From CAWCTD01 sp963798455 (GTDB lineage Bacteria > Acidobacteriota > Terriglobia > Bryobacterales > Bryobacteraceae): 64,000 nt of DNA. Numbering within the stretch: the first letter of the stretch is position 1; each line of letters starts with the position of its first letter. The notes under the pieces were generated by a model. That model was not told where the DNA came from. It was given only the letters and a program-made list of their open reading frames with translations, and did no database searches. The stretch lies in NCBI GenBank assembly GCA_963798455.1, contig CAWCTD010000003.1, forward strand, positions 248,001-312,000, read 5' to 3'. Shown here one piece after another: positions 18,111 through 26,716 of this stretch. The position numbers and the translations under genes are program-made.

Positions 18111-19265
18111 TTAGGCGAACAACTCCTGGGCGCGCATCAACCTCTGCGCCACATGGACGCCGTGCGGGCACTGGACCGTGCAGGTCTCGCAGTCGCCGCA
18201 GCGCACTGCCTGGTGCTCGGCGGCCAGCCGCAGGAAGTTCTCCCGGCCGAGGGCAAACTGGCCGTAGCCGTCCGCGTACATGACGAAACGCACCATATCG
18301 GCTACCGGCAGGCCCTTGGGGCACTGGCCCTTGCACTCGCCGCACATGCGGCAGAAATAAGGAGTAATCTCCTCCAGGCGGGCGGTCAGGACCTTGGCGT
18401 CGTCGTCGGTGAACTGCTGCGCCATGACGCTGAAGTTCTGCTCCAGTTGGTCGTTATCCGTCATGCTGGGGACGGTGGTGCCTATGGAGGGATTCTTGAG
18501 GACCCACTTGAGCGCCGCAGGAGCGAAATTGGCGGGCTTCGGCGGCCCCGCCGGAGCGCCCCGGCCGGGGCGGCCTATCGCCCTGGCCATGACCTTCATG
18601 GCCACCACCCCCACGCCGGCCTGGTTGAGCTTCTCGATAACCGGGCCGTATGCCGGCGCCGAGGCGAAGCTGTAGAGCGTCTGGACCACGTCCATTTTGC
18701 ACTGGATGACGCGATCGGCGATGGTCGGCAACTCGTGAGTGCTCAGGCCGACGAAGCGCGCCTTGCCCTGCTGCTTGGCCGTGCGCAACGCGTCGACCAG
18801 ATCGTCTGGGATCGCCTCGTTCGTGCTCTTGTTATGGAGTAACCAGACGTCCAGGTGGTCGGTGTTGAGCTCCTTGAGGCTGGTATCGAGCTCCGCCAGG
18901 ACACCGGCCTTGTCCTTGGCATCGCACTTGGACGAAACGAAGACATCCTTCCGCCTCGCTCCCAACGCGGCTCCCACCATACGCTCGTTTTGGCCGCCGG
19001 AGTATCCGCGGGAAGTATCGAAGTAGTTGATGCCCAAATCGACGGCCCGGGTAATCACGGTCGGGTCGGACGTGATCATGGCGCCGTAGCCGACGCTTGA
19101 GACCTTCATGCCGGTCTTGCCCAGAACCCGGTAAGTGATCTTACCCCGCGCCGGACCGCCCTGCTGCGCAGCCGGACCAGGGGCGAAAGTTGTGGATGCC
19201 AGACCGGCAGCCGGTAGAACCAGGCCGGCGGCCAAGAAATTGCGCCGAGAAGTGTCGATCTTCAC
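18111..19265 (-). CDS. Tat-exported aldo/keto reductase with C-terminal 4Fe-4S cluster domain
   Basis: 384 residues. A Tat signal (TSRRNFLAAGL) is followed by the aldo/keto reductase barrel. Tetrad residues are visible: Asp in NYFDTSRGY, Tyr in RGYSGG, Lys in VSSKCD and His in WLLHNK. The C-terminal ~90 residues carry two ferredoxin-like cysteine groups (CRMCGECKGQCPKG and CGDCETCTVQCPHG), so electrons may come from a protein donor as well as NADPH. This fusion is common in Acidobacteriota and Planctomycetota. The Tat signal implies folding with cofactor before export. The 265 bp after the preceding gene hold no clear gene. Confidence 0.88.
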   Translation of the reverse strand: MKIDTSRRNFLAAGLVLPAAGLASTTFAPGPAAQQGGPARGKITYRVLGKTGMKVSSVGYGAMITSDPTVITRAVDLGINYFDTSRGYSGGQNERMVGAALGARRKDVFVSSKCDAKDKAGVLAELDTSLKELNTDHLDVWLLHNKSTNEAIPDDLVDALRTAKQQGKARFVGLSTHELPTIADRVIQCKMDVVQTLYSFASAPAYGPVIEKLNQAGVGVVAMKVMARAIGRPGRGAPAGPPKPANFAPAALKWVLKNPSIGTTVPSMTDNDQLEQNFSVMAQQFTDDDAKVLTARLEEITPYFCRMCGECKGQCPKGLPVADMVRFVMYADGYGQFALGRENFLRLAAEHQAVRCGDCETCTVQCPHGVHVAQRLMRAQELFA

Positions 19266-19477
19266 TGTGCCTCCTTGAATCCCCGGTGAGCAGACCTGGC
19301 TGAAACTTCCATTTTGGATTTCCGGGTCCTTTCAGTATATACCCAGCCGGAGAGATTCCATCTGGTCGCGTATTCTCCGACTCGTAGATGTGGTTTCTGC
19401 CCACCATCCCGGACCGTGGTCGGCCCAGTCGGAGGCTATGCCTCGGTCGGCGCAGCTCCTTATGGACGCCGTGGTCT

Positions 19478-19543
19478 TCTTCGATCCAGGCCCCTGGGGC
19501 CGGATAGCTCCCCAAAGCGCCCGTAGTCTTTCCCAATCCTGGT
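19478..19543 (-). repeat. Dispersed repeat A, copy 4 (minus orientation)
   Basis: TTCGATCCAGGCCCCTGGGG, CCGGATAGCTCCCCAAAGCG, CCCGTAGTCTTTCCC. It lies in the 504-bp gap between the divergent genes starting at 19265 and 19770. The remainder of the gap has no evident gene; GTATACT near 19700 could be part of the promoter of the downstream gene. Confidence 0.75.
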
Positions 19544-19769
19544 TTCGACGACAGGTAGGGGAGGCAAAGCCGACCGTGCCCCAGTACTGATCAGCCCCAA
19601 CGCTGCTGGCCTTGGCTTCCGGAATACCGAGCATCCCACCAGAACCGGCGAGGCCCCACCTCCGCATGACCCAGATGACACTTGCGCGGAGAACAGGGTG
19701 TATACTGACCGCGAACCGGGTAGCCCGCCTGGAACTCCCGGTTGAGACCTACGAAGGAGAGCGTCCATC

Positions 19770-21152
19770 ATGTTCCCGATTCTGCCTCCCAATTCGCTCA
19801 GCCGCCGCGGCTTTCTAGCCGGCTGTGCGGGCGCCTGCGCCGCCTGTGCCGGTTTGGCGAGGGCGCAATCTGGCAACTCGTTGGCTGTACCATCGGTCAC
19901 TCCGGTGTTGCGGGTCGTTTTCTCGCACCCCCCTGCTGACAGGGAAGGCTGGCCCTACAAAGCCTTCCCCTACGAGCCGCGCAAGAGAGGGCTGCTGGCA
20001 AAGTTGCAAGCCGCTTTCCCCAATTTCCGTTTCCTGTCGGCCACGGTCGAGAGCAATGCCGCCGTCAAGCAGGTGCTGGAAGGCGACGCTGAGGTCGACG
20101 GCTACCTGGTGTTCCTGTTGGGCATCCCCGGCCCTGGCGCCTCCATTGCGTCCTCGGGCCGCCCAGCGATCTTCGTCAATGAACTCTACGGCGGCGGGAT
20201 CGGCCTGGTGAAGGGCGCGCGCGTCGTTTCCATCTCCTCCTCGAACTTTCAGGATGTGACCGACGCCGTGCGCTGCTTCGACTGTATGAAAAAGCTTCGT
20301 CAGTCTGTCATCCTCGACGCCGTCAATCGCGACCCAGGCGCCACTGCCACGGGAATTCGGGAGACCTTCGGCACCGAAGTGCGTGTCATCTCCTCACAGA
20401 ACCTCAATACCGCCTACGAAGCAGCCAGCCCCAGTGAGTCCGCGCGCTGGGCAAAGACCTGGATCGCCGGAGCGCAGAAAATCATCGAGCCTTCCCGTGA
20501 GGAGATCGGCAAGTCCGCCCAGATGTATATTGGCATGCGCGATCTGATGACCCAGAATGCTGCACAGGCGATCGCGGTCGACTGCCTGACGTTCTTCTAT
20601 GCGGGACGGATGCCAGCCTATCCTTGCCTCGGCTTCTGCCAGCTCAACAACGACGGCTTTGTAGGTGCCTGCGAGGCCGACCTGCAGTCCACCGTCACAA
20701 TGCTGACGCTGAGCTACTTGACCGGCCGGCCCGGCTACATCTCCGACCCTGTGATCGACACCGCCACCAAGCAAGTGATCTATGCCCATTGCGTCGCACC
20801 CACCAAGGTTTACGGCCCCAAGGGTCCGTCCAACGCTTACCACATCCGTAGCCACTCGGAAGACCGCAAGGGCGCTTCCATCCGTTCCTTGATGCCGCTG
20901 AATGAAATGACCACGACGCTTAAGTTCGTCCCCGAACGCAAGACCATGGTCATCCATCAGGGCCGCACCATCGCCAACGTCGACAATGATTTGGCCTGCC
21001 GCACTAAGCTCGCCGTCGCTTTTCCCAACGCACAGAAGCTGTTTGACGGCTGGGGCTTCGGCTGGCATCGCGTAACCGTCTACGGCGATTTCAAACAGAG
21101 TCTGGTGAACTTCAGTCGGTTGATGGGCTTCCAGATTGTGGAAGAAGGCTGA
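19770..21152 (+). CDS. Tat-exported fucose/arabinose isomerase-fold protein
   Basis: 460 residues. A Tat-type signal (SRRGFLAGCAGACAACAGLA) carries several cysteines. The mature part has two Rossmann-like domains and a C-terminal domain with CLTFFYAGRMPAYPCLGFCQ, GACEADLQST and AHCVAPTKVYG, the pattern of the L-fucose/L-arabinose isomerase superfamily C-terminal half. Whether it isomerises sugars is unproven, and export outside the cytoplasm is unusual for an isomerase. GAAGGAGAG precedes the ATG. Confidence 0.7.
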   Translation: MFPILPPNSLSRRGFLAGCAGACAACAGLARAQSGNSLAVPSVTPVLRVVFSHPPADREGWPYKAFPYEPRKRGLLAKLQAAFPNFRFLSATVESNAAVKQVLEGDAEVDGYLVFLLGIPGPGASIASSGRPAIFVNELYGGGIGLVKGARVVSISSSNFQDVTDAVRCFDCMKKLRQSVILDAVNRDPGATATGIRETFGTEVRVISSQNLNTAYEAASPSESARWAKTWIAGAQKIIEPSREEIGKSAQMYIGMRDLMTQNAAQAIAVDCLTFFYAGRMPAYPCLGFCQLNNDGFVGACEADLQSTVTMLTLSYLTGRPGYISDPVIDTATKQVIYAHCVAPTKVYGPKGPSNAYHIRSHSEDRKGASIRSLMPLNEMTTTLKFVPERKTMVIHQGRTIANVDNDLACRTKLAVAFPNAQKLFDGWGFGWHRVTVYGDFKQSLVNFSRLMGFQIVEEG

Positions 21153-21213
21153 TCATGGATTCACCCGTAGCCACACCTCCTTCGGCGGATCATTGCTCAG
21201 AGACAGCGCACTC

Positions 21214-21280
21214 TCCTTCGATCCAGGCCCGCGGGGCCGGATAGCTTCCCAAAGCGCCCGTAGTCTTCCCCCATCCGGGT
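21214..21280 (-). repeat. Dispersed repeat A, copy 5 (minus orientation)
   Basis: CCTTCGATCCAGGCCCGCGG, GGCCGGATAGCTTCCCAAAG, CGCCCGTAGTCTTCCCCC. It fills part of the 358-bp gap between 21152 and 21511. GTATAAT at 21411 is a good -10 box for the acetamidase gene. Confidence 0.75.
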
Positions 21281-21510
21281 GCCGAGGCCGGATTCTGGAA
21301 GCAAGGCCCGGCAACTGGGACGTGTTCCTGCCCGATCGAGGGAAATGTCCCGGCCTCTCTCGCGGCCGAATCCGAGTATTCAACAAACTGCCTAGCGGTT
21401 CTCAGCCCGGGTATAATCGCTGCGAAGGCGATAGCCCTAGCGCGATGCCGTTTGGTAGCGGTGACGCGCACGGCACCCGCCATTCGAAGGAGCGCTATGG
21501 AGGACCAGCC

Positions 21511-22515
21511 ATGAAACCAGGCTCGCTTTGTGCCGCTGTGCTGCTGCCGGCTCTGCTGGCCGGCCAAGTTCGGCAAATTGTACCCAAGACCTACTACCAC
21601 ACCTTTTCCCAGGCCCATCCTGTGTTGCAGAAGATACGTTCTGGCGAGAGGATTGCCACCAGGACAATCGACGCGGGGGGGCAGGACGAGCGTGGTGCCT
21701 GGGTATCGCAGTCACCGAACCCGGAGACCGGGCCCTTCTATATCCAAGGTGCTCAGCCCGGCGACGCCCTCGCGGTTCACATTCTGAAGCTAACGATGAA
21801 CCGCAACTTCGGTTGGTCCAATTACCGGCTGCTGCTGAACGCCCTGCTGCCCGAGCAGGTGGAGGGGATCTACTCGGACCACTACAAAGAGGATCTGGTC
21901 CGCAAGGGCCGCAATAACCTGATTCCCTGGGACATAGATCTCACCACCGGCATGCTCCGTCTGCGCGAACCATCCAGCGCGCGTGTGAAGCTGGAGTACC
22001 CTGCCAGGCCCATGCTGGGTTGCATCAGCGTGGCGGCTCCTGGACAGTTCGCGCCCACCACCAGCATCTCGGGCCCTTACGGAGGCAACCTAGACTACAA
22101 CGAGATCCGGGAGGGTGTCACGGTGGTCCTGCCGGTGTACCACCCCGGCGGTCTGTTGTTCGTGGGAGACGGGCACGCATTGCAAGGAGATGGGGAGTCT
22201 CTGGGCACGGGCGTCGAAACCTCTATGGACCTGGAATTCAGCGTCGACGTACGCAAAGGGGCCGCGCCCTCCGGGCCGCGGGTCGAGACGGCTGAGGAAC
22301 TGATCAGCATTGGCAGCCAGCCTGAATTCGCCAGTTCCCTGGACCGGGCCTTGCAGCTTGCCACTGCTGACATGCTTCGGTGGCTGGGCGGCGAATACAA
22401 GCTGGAGCCTTGGGCGGCGCACCAAATCGTGGGCCTACACGGCCGTTATCAGGTAGTGACCGTGGCCGGTTCCATGGCCCTGCGGGTTCCTAAGCACTGG
22501 CTGCCAAAGCCGTAA
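21511..22515 (+). CDS. Secreted acetamidase/formamidase-family protein
   Basis: 334 residues with an N-terminal signal peptide (SLCAAVLLPALLAGQ). FmdA/AmdA-family hallmarks are visible: YYHTFSQAHPVLQKIRSGER, then GPFYIQGAQPGDALAVHIL and a late GLLFVGDGHALQGDGE. The family hydrolyses short aliphatic amides to the acid plus ammonia. Here a signal peptide predicts a periplasmic enzyme. The ATG at 21511 is chosen because the signal peptide starts there; the frame is open far upstream through repeat A, but that part is not protein-like. Confidence 0.88.
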   Translation: MKPGSLCAAVLLPALLAGQVRQIVPKTYYHTFSQAHPVLQKIRSGERIATRTIDAGGQDERGAWVSQSPNPETGPFYIQGAQPGDALAVHILKLTMNRNFGWSNYRLLLNALLPEQVEGIYSDHYKEDLVRKGRNNLIPWDIDLTTGMLRLREPSSARVKLEYPARPMLGCISVAAPGQFAPTTSISGPYGGNLDYNEIREGVTVVLPVYHPGGLLFVGDGHALQGDGESLGTGVETSMDLEFSVDVRKGAAPSGPRVETAEELISIGSQPEFASSLDRALQLATADMLRWLGGEYKLEPWAAHQIVGLHGRYQVVTVAGSMALRVPKHWLPKP

Positions 22516-22569
22516 GCAAGTACACCAAGCCTGCTGGACAAGGGGTATAATTCACCTCCGAGAGGAGAA

Positions 22570-23385
22570 ATGATGCCGACCCGCAGATCCATGCTGGGCT
22601 GCATGGCGGCGCTCCCGGCGGCGGGCTTGCCGGCGGCCGCGGCGCGGAAGAAAGCCACCGCCTTCGCGCTGGTGGGCGACCGCTACCACAACTCCGACTA
22701 CATACGTACCGCGCTGGGCAAGACCCTGGTCAAGGACATGGGCCTTTCCATCGATTTCACAGACGAGGTCAAGTTGCTGAACGCCGAGAACCTGGCCGGG
22801 TACAAGCTGCTGATCATCTTTCGGGACGGCATGCTCTGGCCGGACGGCTACCCGGAGGAGAGGGCTCCCGCCAGCGAGCCGCCGGTGCCCAAGAGGGAAC
22901 AGAAGGACGTGCCGTGGATTACGGCACAGCAGGGCAAGGCCGTGAAAGACTTCGCGGCCAAGGGCGGCGGGATTCTCTTCTACCACAACGTCACCTACAT
23001 CAGCCCTTACAACCAGGACTTCCAGGACGTGCTCGGTGCCGTGACTCACGGCCACCCTCCGTTGCGCCCATACAAGGTGAAGGTGGTCAACCCGGAGCAC
23101 CCCGTCACACGCGGCGTGCGCGAGTTCGTGGTGGCGGATGAGCAACATTTCCTGGCATACGAGAAGGACCCCAGGTTCGTGCTGCTGCGCAGCGTCAACG
23201 AAGAAGGCCTGACCTACCAGAACTGGGGCGACTCGTGCGAGGCCGGCTGGGCATACGACTACGGGAAGGGCCGCATCTGCTACCTGGCCCCCGGCCACAC
23301 GATCTCCGCCCTCTGGAACCCCGAGTACGAGAAGATTCAGCGGAACGCTGCCAGGTGGCTACTGCGACAGAGGGGGATGGAGTAG
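22570..23385 (+). CDS. Exported ThuA-like protein
   Basis: 271 residues. A Tat-like leader (TRRSMLGCMAALPAAGLPAA) is followed by the ThuA class-I glutamine-amidotransferase-like fold: KKATAFALVGDRYHNSDYIR, YKLLIIFRDGMLWPDG, KGGGILFYHNVTY, and a C-terminal PGHTISALWNPEYEKIQRNA. ThuA domains are linked to sugar utilisation, and the nucleophile Cys of true amidotransferases is not evident. TATAAT at 22546 and AGAGGAG just before the ATG mark its own promoter and ribosome site. Confidence 0.83.
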   Translation: MMPTRRSMLGCMAALPAAGLPAAAARKKATAFALVGDRYHNSDYIRTALGKTLVKDMGLSIDFTDEVKLLNAENLAGYKLLIIFRDGMLWPDGYPEERAPASEPPVPKREQKDVPWITAQQGKAVKDFAAKGGGILFYHNVTYISPYNQDFQDVLGAVTHGHPPLRPYKVKVVNPEHPVTRGVREFVVADEQHFLAYEKDPRFVLLRSVNEEGLTYQNWGDSCEAGWAYDYGKGRICYLAPGHTISALWNPEYEKIQRNAARWLLRQRGME

Positions 23386-23774
23386 GCCGGGCAAACCACA
23401 AGTGTTCGGGGGGCTGGCCGTTAGCGGTCATGGACGGTGCCGAGTTTCGCGCCGTCCGGCGAGCGTGGCGGTCGATCCGGAAACGACCGCTTGAGGCGTT
23501 CCAGGCGGCACGCAGGCGACTTCGGAGGAGAACTCGATCAGCGGACCGCATAAAGGTCAAGCTGGCCTCCAGCAGAAAGAGACATTGTCAAGTGGTTCGA
23601 CGACTGTAATCCAAGCACGACACACTGCAACGTTACCAAGAGCCCAATCTATTGACGGCCAAGCATGATCGTTCCTGTGGCTTTCCCGGTAACTGCCAAT
23701 TGGCGGCCGGTGGACGGCCTAGTCTGAAGCTATGCCTTGTCCGGCGGACCATTCCTCACAGACTCCGCCACCTT

Positions 23775-23842
23775 CTTCGATCCAGACCCTGGGGGCCGGA
23801 TAGCTGACGAAAGCCCGTAGTCTTCCTCGATCCGGCCATCCG
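23775..23842 (-). repeat. Dispersed repeat A, copy 6 (minus orientation)
   Basis: TTCGATCCAGACCCTGGGGG, CCGGATAGCTGACGAAAGCC, CGTAGTCTTCCTCGATCC. Similarity to the copy at 38090 continues outside the core to 23876 (CGGCCATCCGCTTG, ACAAACGCATTCTGGACGAG inverted), giving a longer repeat of ~110 bp. Confidence 0.75.
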
Positions 23843-23879
23843 CTTGCTCTTGTCAAACGCATTCTGGACGAGTGTTCGG

Positions 23880-24150
23880 CGGAAGCTGGCCGCAGACGGC
23901 GTTCAATCAAGCCGCGACGATTCGGGCTGCGCGGTGGCCTTATCCGGCGTTGTCAGGGCACGTATTGAAGCTATGGCTCCCTGGGACCAGGACGACATGC
24001 TGGATTCAGTCCACCTCACTCGCGAGGAATTCACGGTCCGGTCAAGACCTGATCTTTTCGGCTGCCTGTTGATGGCACGCCGATTGCTTCGTTATGAACA
24101 CGAGTCTCCTGAGTTACCGGTGAGGGTTTTGGCATGGCCTGTCGCGCTGG
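23880..24150 (+). other. Decayed element segment, copy 1 (matches 32440-32700)
   Basis: Aligns by eye with the inverse of 32440-32700 at roughly two-thirds identity: GGGCTGCGCGGTGGCC / GGGCTGCTCGGTGGCC, GGGACCAGGACGACATGC / GGGACCAGGACGGCATGC, and AGGGTTTTGGCATGGCC in both. The similarity breaks just past 24140, where the second copy continues into an integrase pseudogene. From 24160 to 24620 nothing recognisable was found. Confidence 0.55.
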
Positions 24151-24619
24151 TCCCGCGGTGAACCCTCTTGGGCGACACGTTTGGCTGTGCCGTCGTAGCG
24201 ATTCCCAAGGTTAGATCTCCAGGGGATTGAGGCGCCCCGCGTTGTTTCTGCCGTGTACCGACCGTTTCCCTTTGGCGCGCTGATTCCCGTGGTGAACCGG
24301 CTTCGGCCGACGCTGTAGCCGAGATCCTCAGCGGTGGCGAACTCATCGACCGCCTGCCACGCGCCATGGGGGCGCGCAAGGGCTTCTTCCTTACCGAGGC
24401 GCAAGCCAACGCGCGGGGGCTGCACTCCCTACCCGCGCCTAGCGGAACGCCAACCACGGAAACGTCCGCGAGTGGTGCGACAGCAAAAACTGCCCCTATC
24501 TGCGCGCCGACAGTAATGTGGAGTTCGCGGTCTGGGCCTCGGCAAGCTTCTTCCGCGCCTCCCTCCTGGAGCTGAGCTAGGAGGCCCTCGCGGAAGGCCG
24601 GCGCGTGCTACGGAAGCTG

Positions 24620-24822
24620 GTGGGCTGCTGCCGCGGATCTCTTCACCGTAGAGGTGTCGACGCGTTCGGGCCTTAGGAGGTATATGGTGCTCGTTCTGAT
24701 CGACCTCTCCACTCAGCGCATTGAGATCGCTGGTCGGGCGAGCAAGGCGAATGGGGTCTGGGTGGACCAGATAGCCCACAATCTGTATTATGCCGGGTAC
24801 GAGTCCCTGACGAGTCTTGTCT
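24620..24822 (+). pseudogene. Decayed integrase-core transposase fragment
   Basis: Translation gives DLFTVEVSTRSGLRRY followed by MVLVLIDLSTQRIEIAG and GVWVDQIAHNLYYAGYESL, a pattern typical of rve transposases of the kind with DFFTVEVWT. Both ends are missing, and the right end abuts the IS beginning at 24826. An ancient insertion later hit by another IS. Confidence 0.65.
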
Positions 24823-24914
24823 AATGCAGGATGAGCCTGAAGGAAGGGTGTGTTTCTAACGCAAGATGAGCCTGAAGGCGGGGAGGTTGGGCATGCTGGA
24901 GATTGATTGTCAGC

Positions 24915-26144
24915 ATGCAGGATCGGGACACAATGAGCCTGGAGCAGATCCGGGCGTTTTTGGAGGCCAGCGAGCCGGTTCGGTTCGAGGGCAAGAACCG
25001 GCGGGAGGTTTATGACTGGGTGACGCGGACATTGAAGCAGCAGCGCTATGGGCAATGCGGTCGGGAGGCGAAGGGACTGTTGCGACGTTACGTGGCGAAG
25101 ATGTCCGGGCTGAGCCGGGCGCAGGTGACGCGGCTGATCGGCAAGTACGGCGACAGCGGCGAGGTCAAGGAGGCGCTCTACCGGCGCCACCGCTTTGCTT
25201 GCCGCTACAGGCTAGCCGACATCGAGTTGCTGGCCGAAGTCGACCAGGCCCATGAGACGCTCAGCGGCCCGGCGACGCAGAAGCTCCTGCAGCGGGCGCG
25301 GTACGATTTCAAGGACCCCCGCTATGAGCGGCTGGCGGCCATTTCGATGGCCCACATCTACAACCTGCGCAAGAGCCGGACGTACCGGCAGAAGCGGGTG
25401 GTCTACCAGAAAACGCGGCCGGTGCAGGTGGCCATTGGCGAACGGCGCCGGCCAGAGCCGGACGGACGACCGGGCTACCTGCGGGTGGACACGGTGCACC
25501 AGGGGGATCTGGGAGGCGTGAAAGGGGCGTATCACATCAATGCCGTGGACGAGGTCACGCAGTGGCAGGTGGTGGGGGCGGCCGAGCAGATCAGCGAAGC
25601 CTACTTGCAGCCGGTGCTGGAAGCCATGCTGCGGCAGTTTCCGTTTCACATCCGCGGCTTCCATTCCGACAACGGCAGCGAGTTCATCAACCACACGGTG
25701 GCCAAGCTGCTCGACAAGTTGCTGATCCAACAGACCAAGTCGCGGCCGCGGCATTCCAACGACAACGGCTTGGCGGAGGCGAAGAACGGCGCGGTGGTGC
25801 GCAAGCACATGGGCTACGGATATATCGACTCCAGCCATGCGCAGGCGATCGAGGAGTTCTACGAGGGATACTTCAATCCCTACCTGAGCTTCCACCGGCC
25901 CTGCGGCGTGCCCGAAGTGGAGACCGGAGCCAAGGGCAAGCAACGCAGGGTGTACCGCTGGTACGCCACGCCCTGGGAGATCTTGCGCCAGTTGCCCGGG
26001 GTGGTGCGCGCCCTCCGGCCGGGGGTGACCATCGAAAGGCTCAATGAGATCGAGCGAGCCGAAACCGACACGGCGGCAGCCCGCCGGATGCAGACCGCCA
26101 AACAGAAGCTATTCGCCAGCTTCCAACGAAGGAAGAGCGCATGA
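24915..26144 (+). CDS. rve-type transposase
   Basis: 409 residues. An N-terminal HTH part (KMSGLSRAQVTRLIGKYG) precedes the integrase core with D in YLRVDTVHQGD, D in FHSDNGSEFINH and E in GLAEAKNGAVVRKH, so the catalytic triad is complete. Two ATGs at 24915 and 24933 are possible starts. The first lies in a 7-bp inverted repeat (CATGCTG...CAGCATG, 24893-24917) that could fold over the ribosome site and limit expression. Confidence 0.85.
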   Translation: MQDRDTMSLEQIRAFLEASEPVRFEGKNRREVYDWVTRTLKQQRYGQCGREAKGLLRRYVAKMSGLSRAQVTRLIGKYGDSGEVKEALYRRHRFACRYRLADIELLAEVDQAHETLSGPATQKLLQRARYDFKDPRYERLAAISMAHIYNLRKSRTYRQKRVVYQKTRPVQVAIGERRRPEPDGRPGYLRVDTVHQGDLGGVKGAYHINAVDEVTQWQVVGAAEQISEAYLQPVLEAMLRQFPFHIRGFHSDNGSEFINHTVAKLLDKLLIQQTKSRPRHSNDNGLAEAKNGAVVRKHMGYGYIDSSHAQAIEEFYEGYFNPYLSFHRPCGVPEVETGAKGKQRRVYRWYATPWEILRQLPGVVRALRPGVTIERLNEIERAETDTAAARRMQTAKQKLFASFQRRKSA

Positions 26145-26150
26145 GAAAAG

Positions 26151-26260
26151 GCTGTGGAAATGCCGGGCCGTGGACAAAGAGGAAAACCAACACCAGGTTT
26201 CCCTCTTTGCCCACCGCCCTTGGAAATCGCTGCCGCGATTCCCACATTCCCACAGCCCCG
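26151..26260 (+). ncRNA. Putative structured RNA/DNA module after the transposase (copy 1)
   Basis: Starts just after the transposase stop. Three stems can be drawn: outer GGCTGTGGAAATG with CATTCCCACAGCC; middle AAAGAGGAAAACC with GGTTTCCCTCTTT; inner GGAAATCGC with GCGATTCCC around TGCC. The same fold, with paired changes in the outer stem, is found inverted in the IS21 at 56637-56742. Function is unknown; calling it RNA is inference, and a DNA-level hairpin role is equally possible. Confidence 0.45.
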
Positions 26261-26607
26261 ACTCCGAGACACTTACACACTCACAGAAAGGAGCCCAGAC
26301 TGCTCAGCCCCCATCATCCTTCAGGCTCATCCTTCGATTGGAATATGCTGACGGGGAACCGAGATCTGATCCACAACCGCGAACCGCTGTTCACAGCGGA
26401 GTTCTTAGGGACTCCGGTCGTCAGTGGAGTAAAGTCGTTGAAGCTGCGCCGCGTGTTGGGGAGGAGCAGGGTACCGGCAAGCCATTGATTTCAGGTAGTG
26501 ATGCTCTTTTGGCGACGCACAGATGTCGAAGTCGCGGAATGTTCCAACGATCTGGCCAGAGTAACGTCAAATGCAGCTTAGATTGAAGATTTTTAATTAA
26601 ATATAAG

Positions 26608-26636
26608 TTGACGTAGCATCTACATTACAATAAAAT
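26608..26636 (+). promoter_or_regulatory. Sigma-70-type promoter of the TonB receptor gene
   Basis: TTGACG at 26608-26613 and TAAAAT at 26631-26636 with 17 bp between them, inside an unusually AT-rich stretch (26580-26640). The start codon follows 80 bp later with AAGGAAG before it. Confidence 0.7.
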
Positions 26637-26716
26637 AATCAAGGTCAAAAATGCAGCATGGGCAGGACGGCGCGAGTTGCTGAGCGAAGTCACGACCATC
26701 GAAGGAAGAACAGCTT

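Larger units (their letters stand above)
24826..26336 (+). mobile_element. Intact IS with rve-type transposase (ISNCY/IS481-like)
   Basis: Inverted ends share GGATGAGCCTGAAGGA: left at 24829-24844, inverted at 26318-26333. A second near-copy of the left motif (AAGATGAGCCTGAAGG) sits at 24862. Length is about 1.5 kb with one transposase gene. Exact outer limits are uncertain because the conserved right-end sequence continues to ATGCTGAC at 26350. The element ends ~270 bp before the promoter of the TonB receptor. Confidence 0.8.

Noticed and set aside
21136..21510. Extended N-terminus for the acetamidase-like gene
   Set aside because: The extension runs through repeat A and is not protein-like; the signal peptide begins at 21511.
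24160..24620. A gene in the gap before the decayed integrase
   Set aside because: Open frames exist on both strands but none has recognisable motifs, a good start or a ribosome site.
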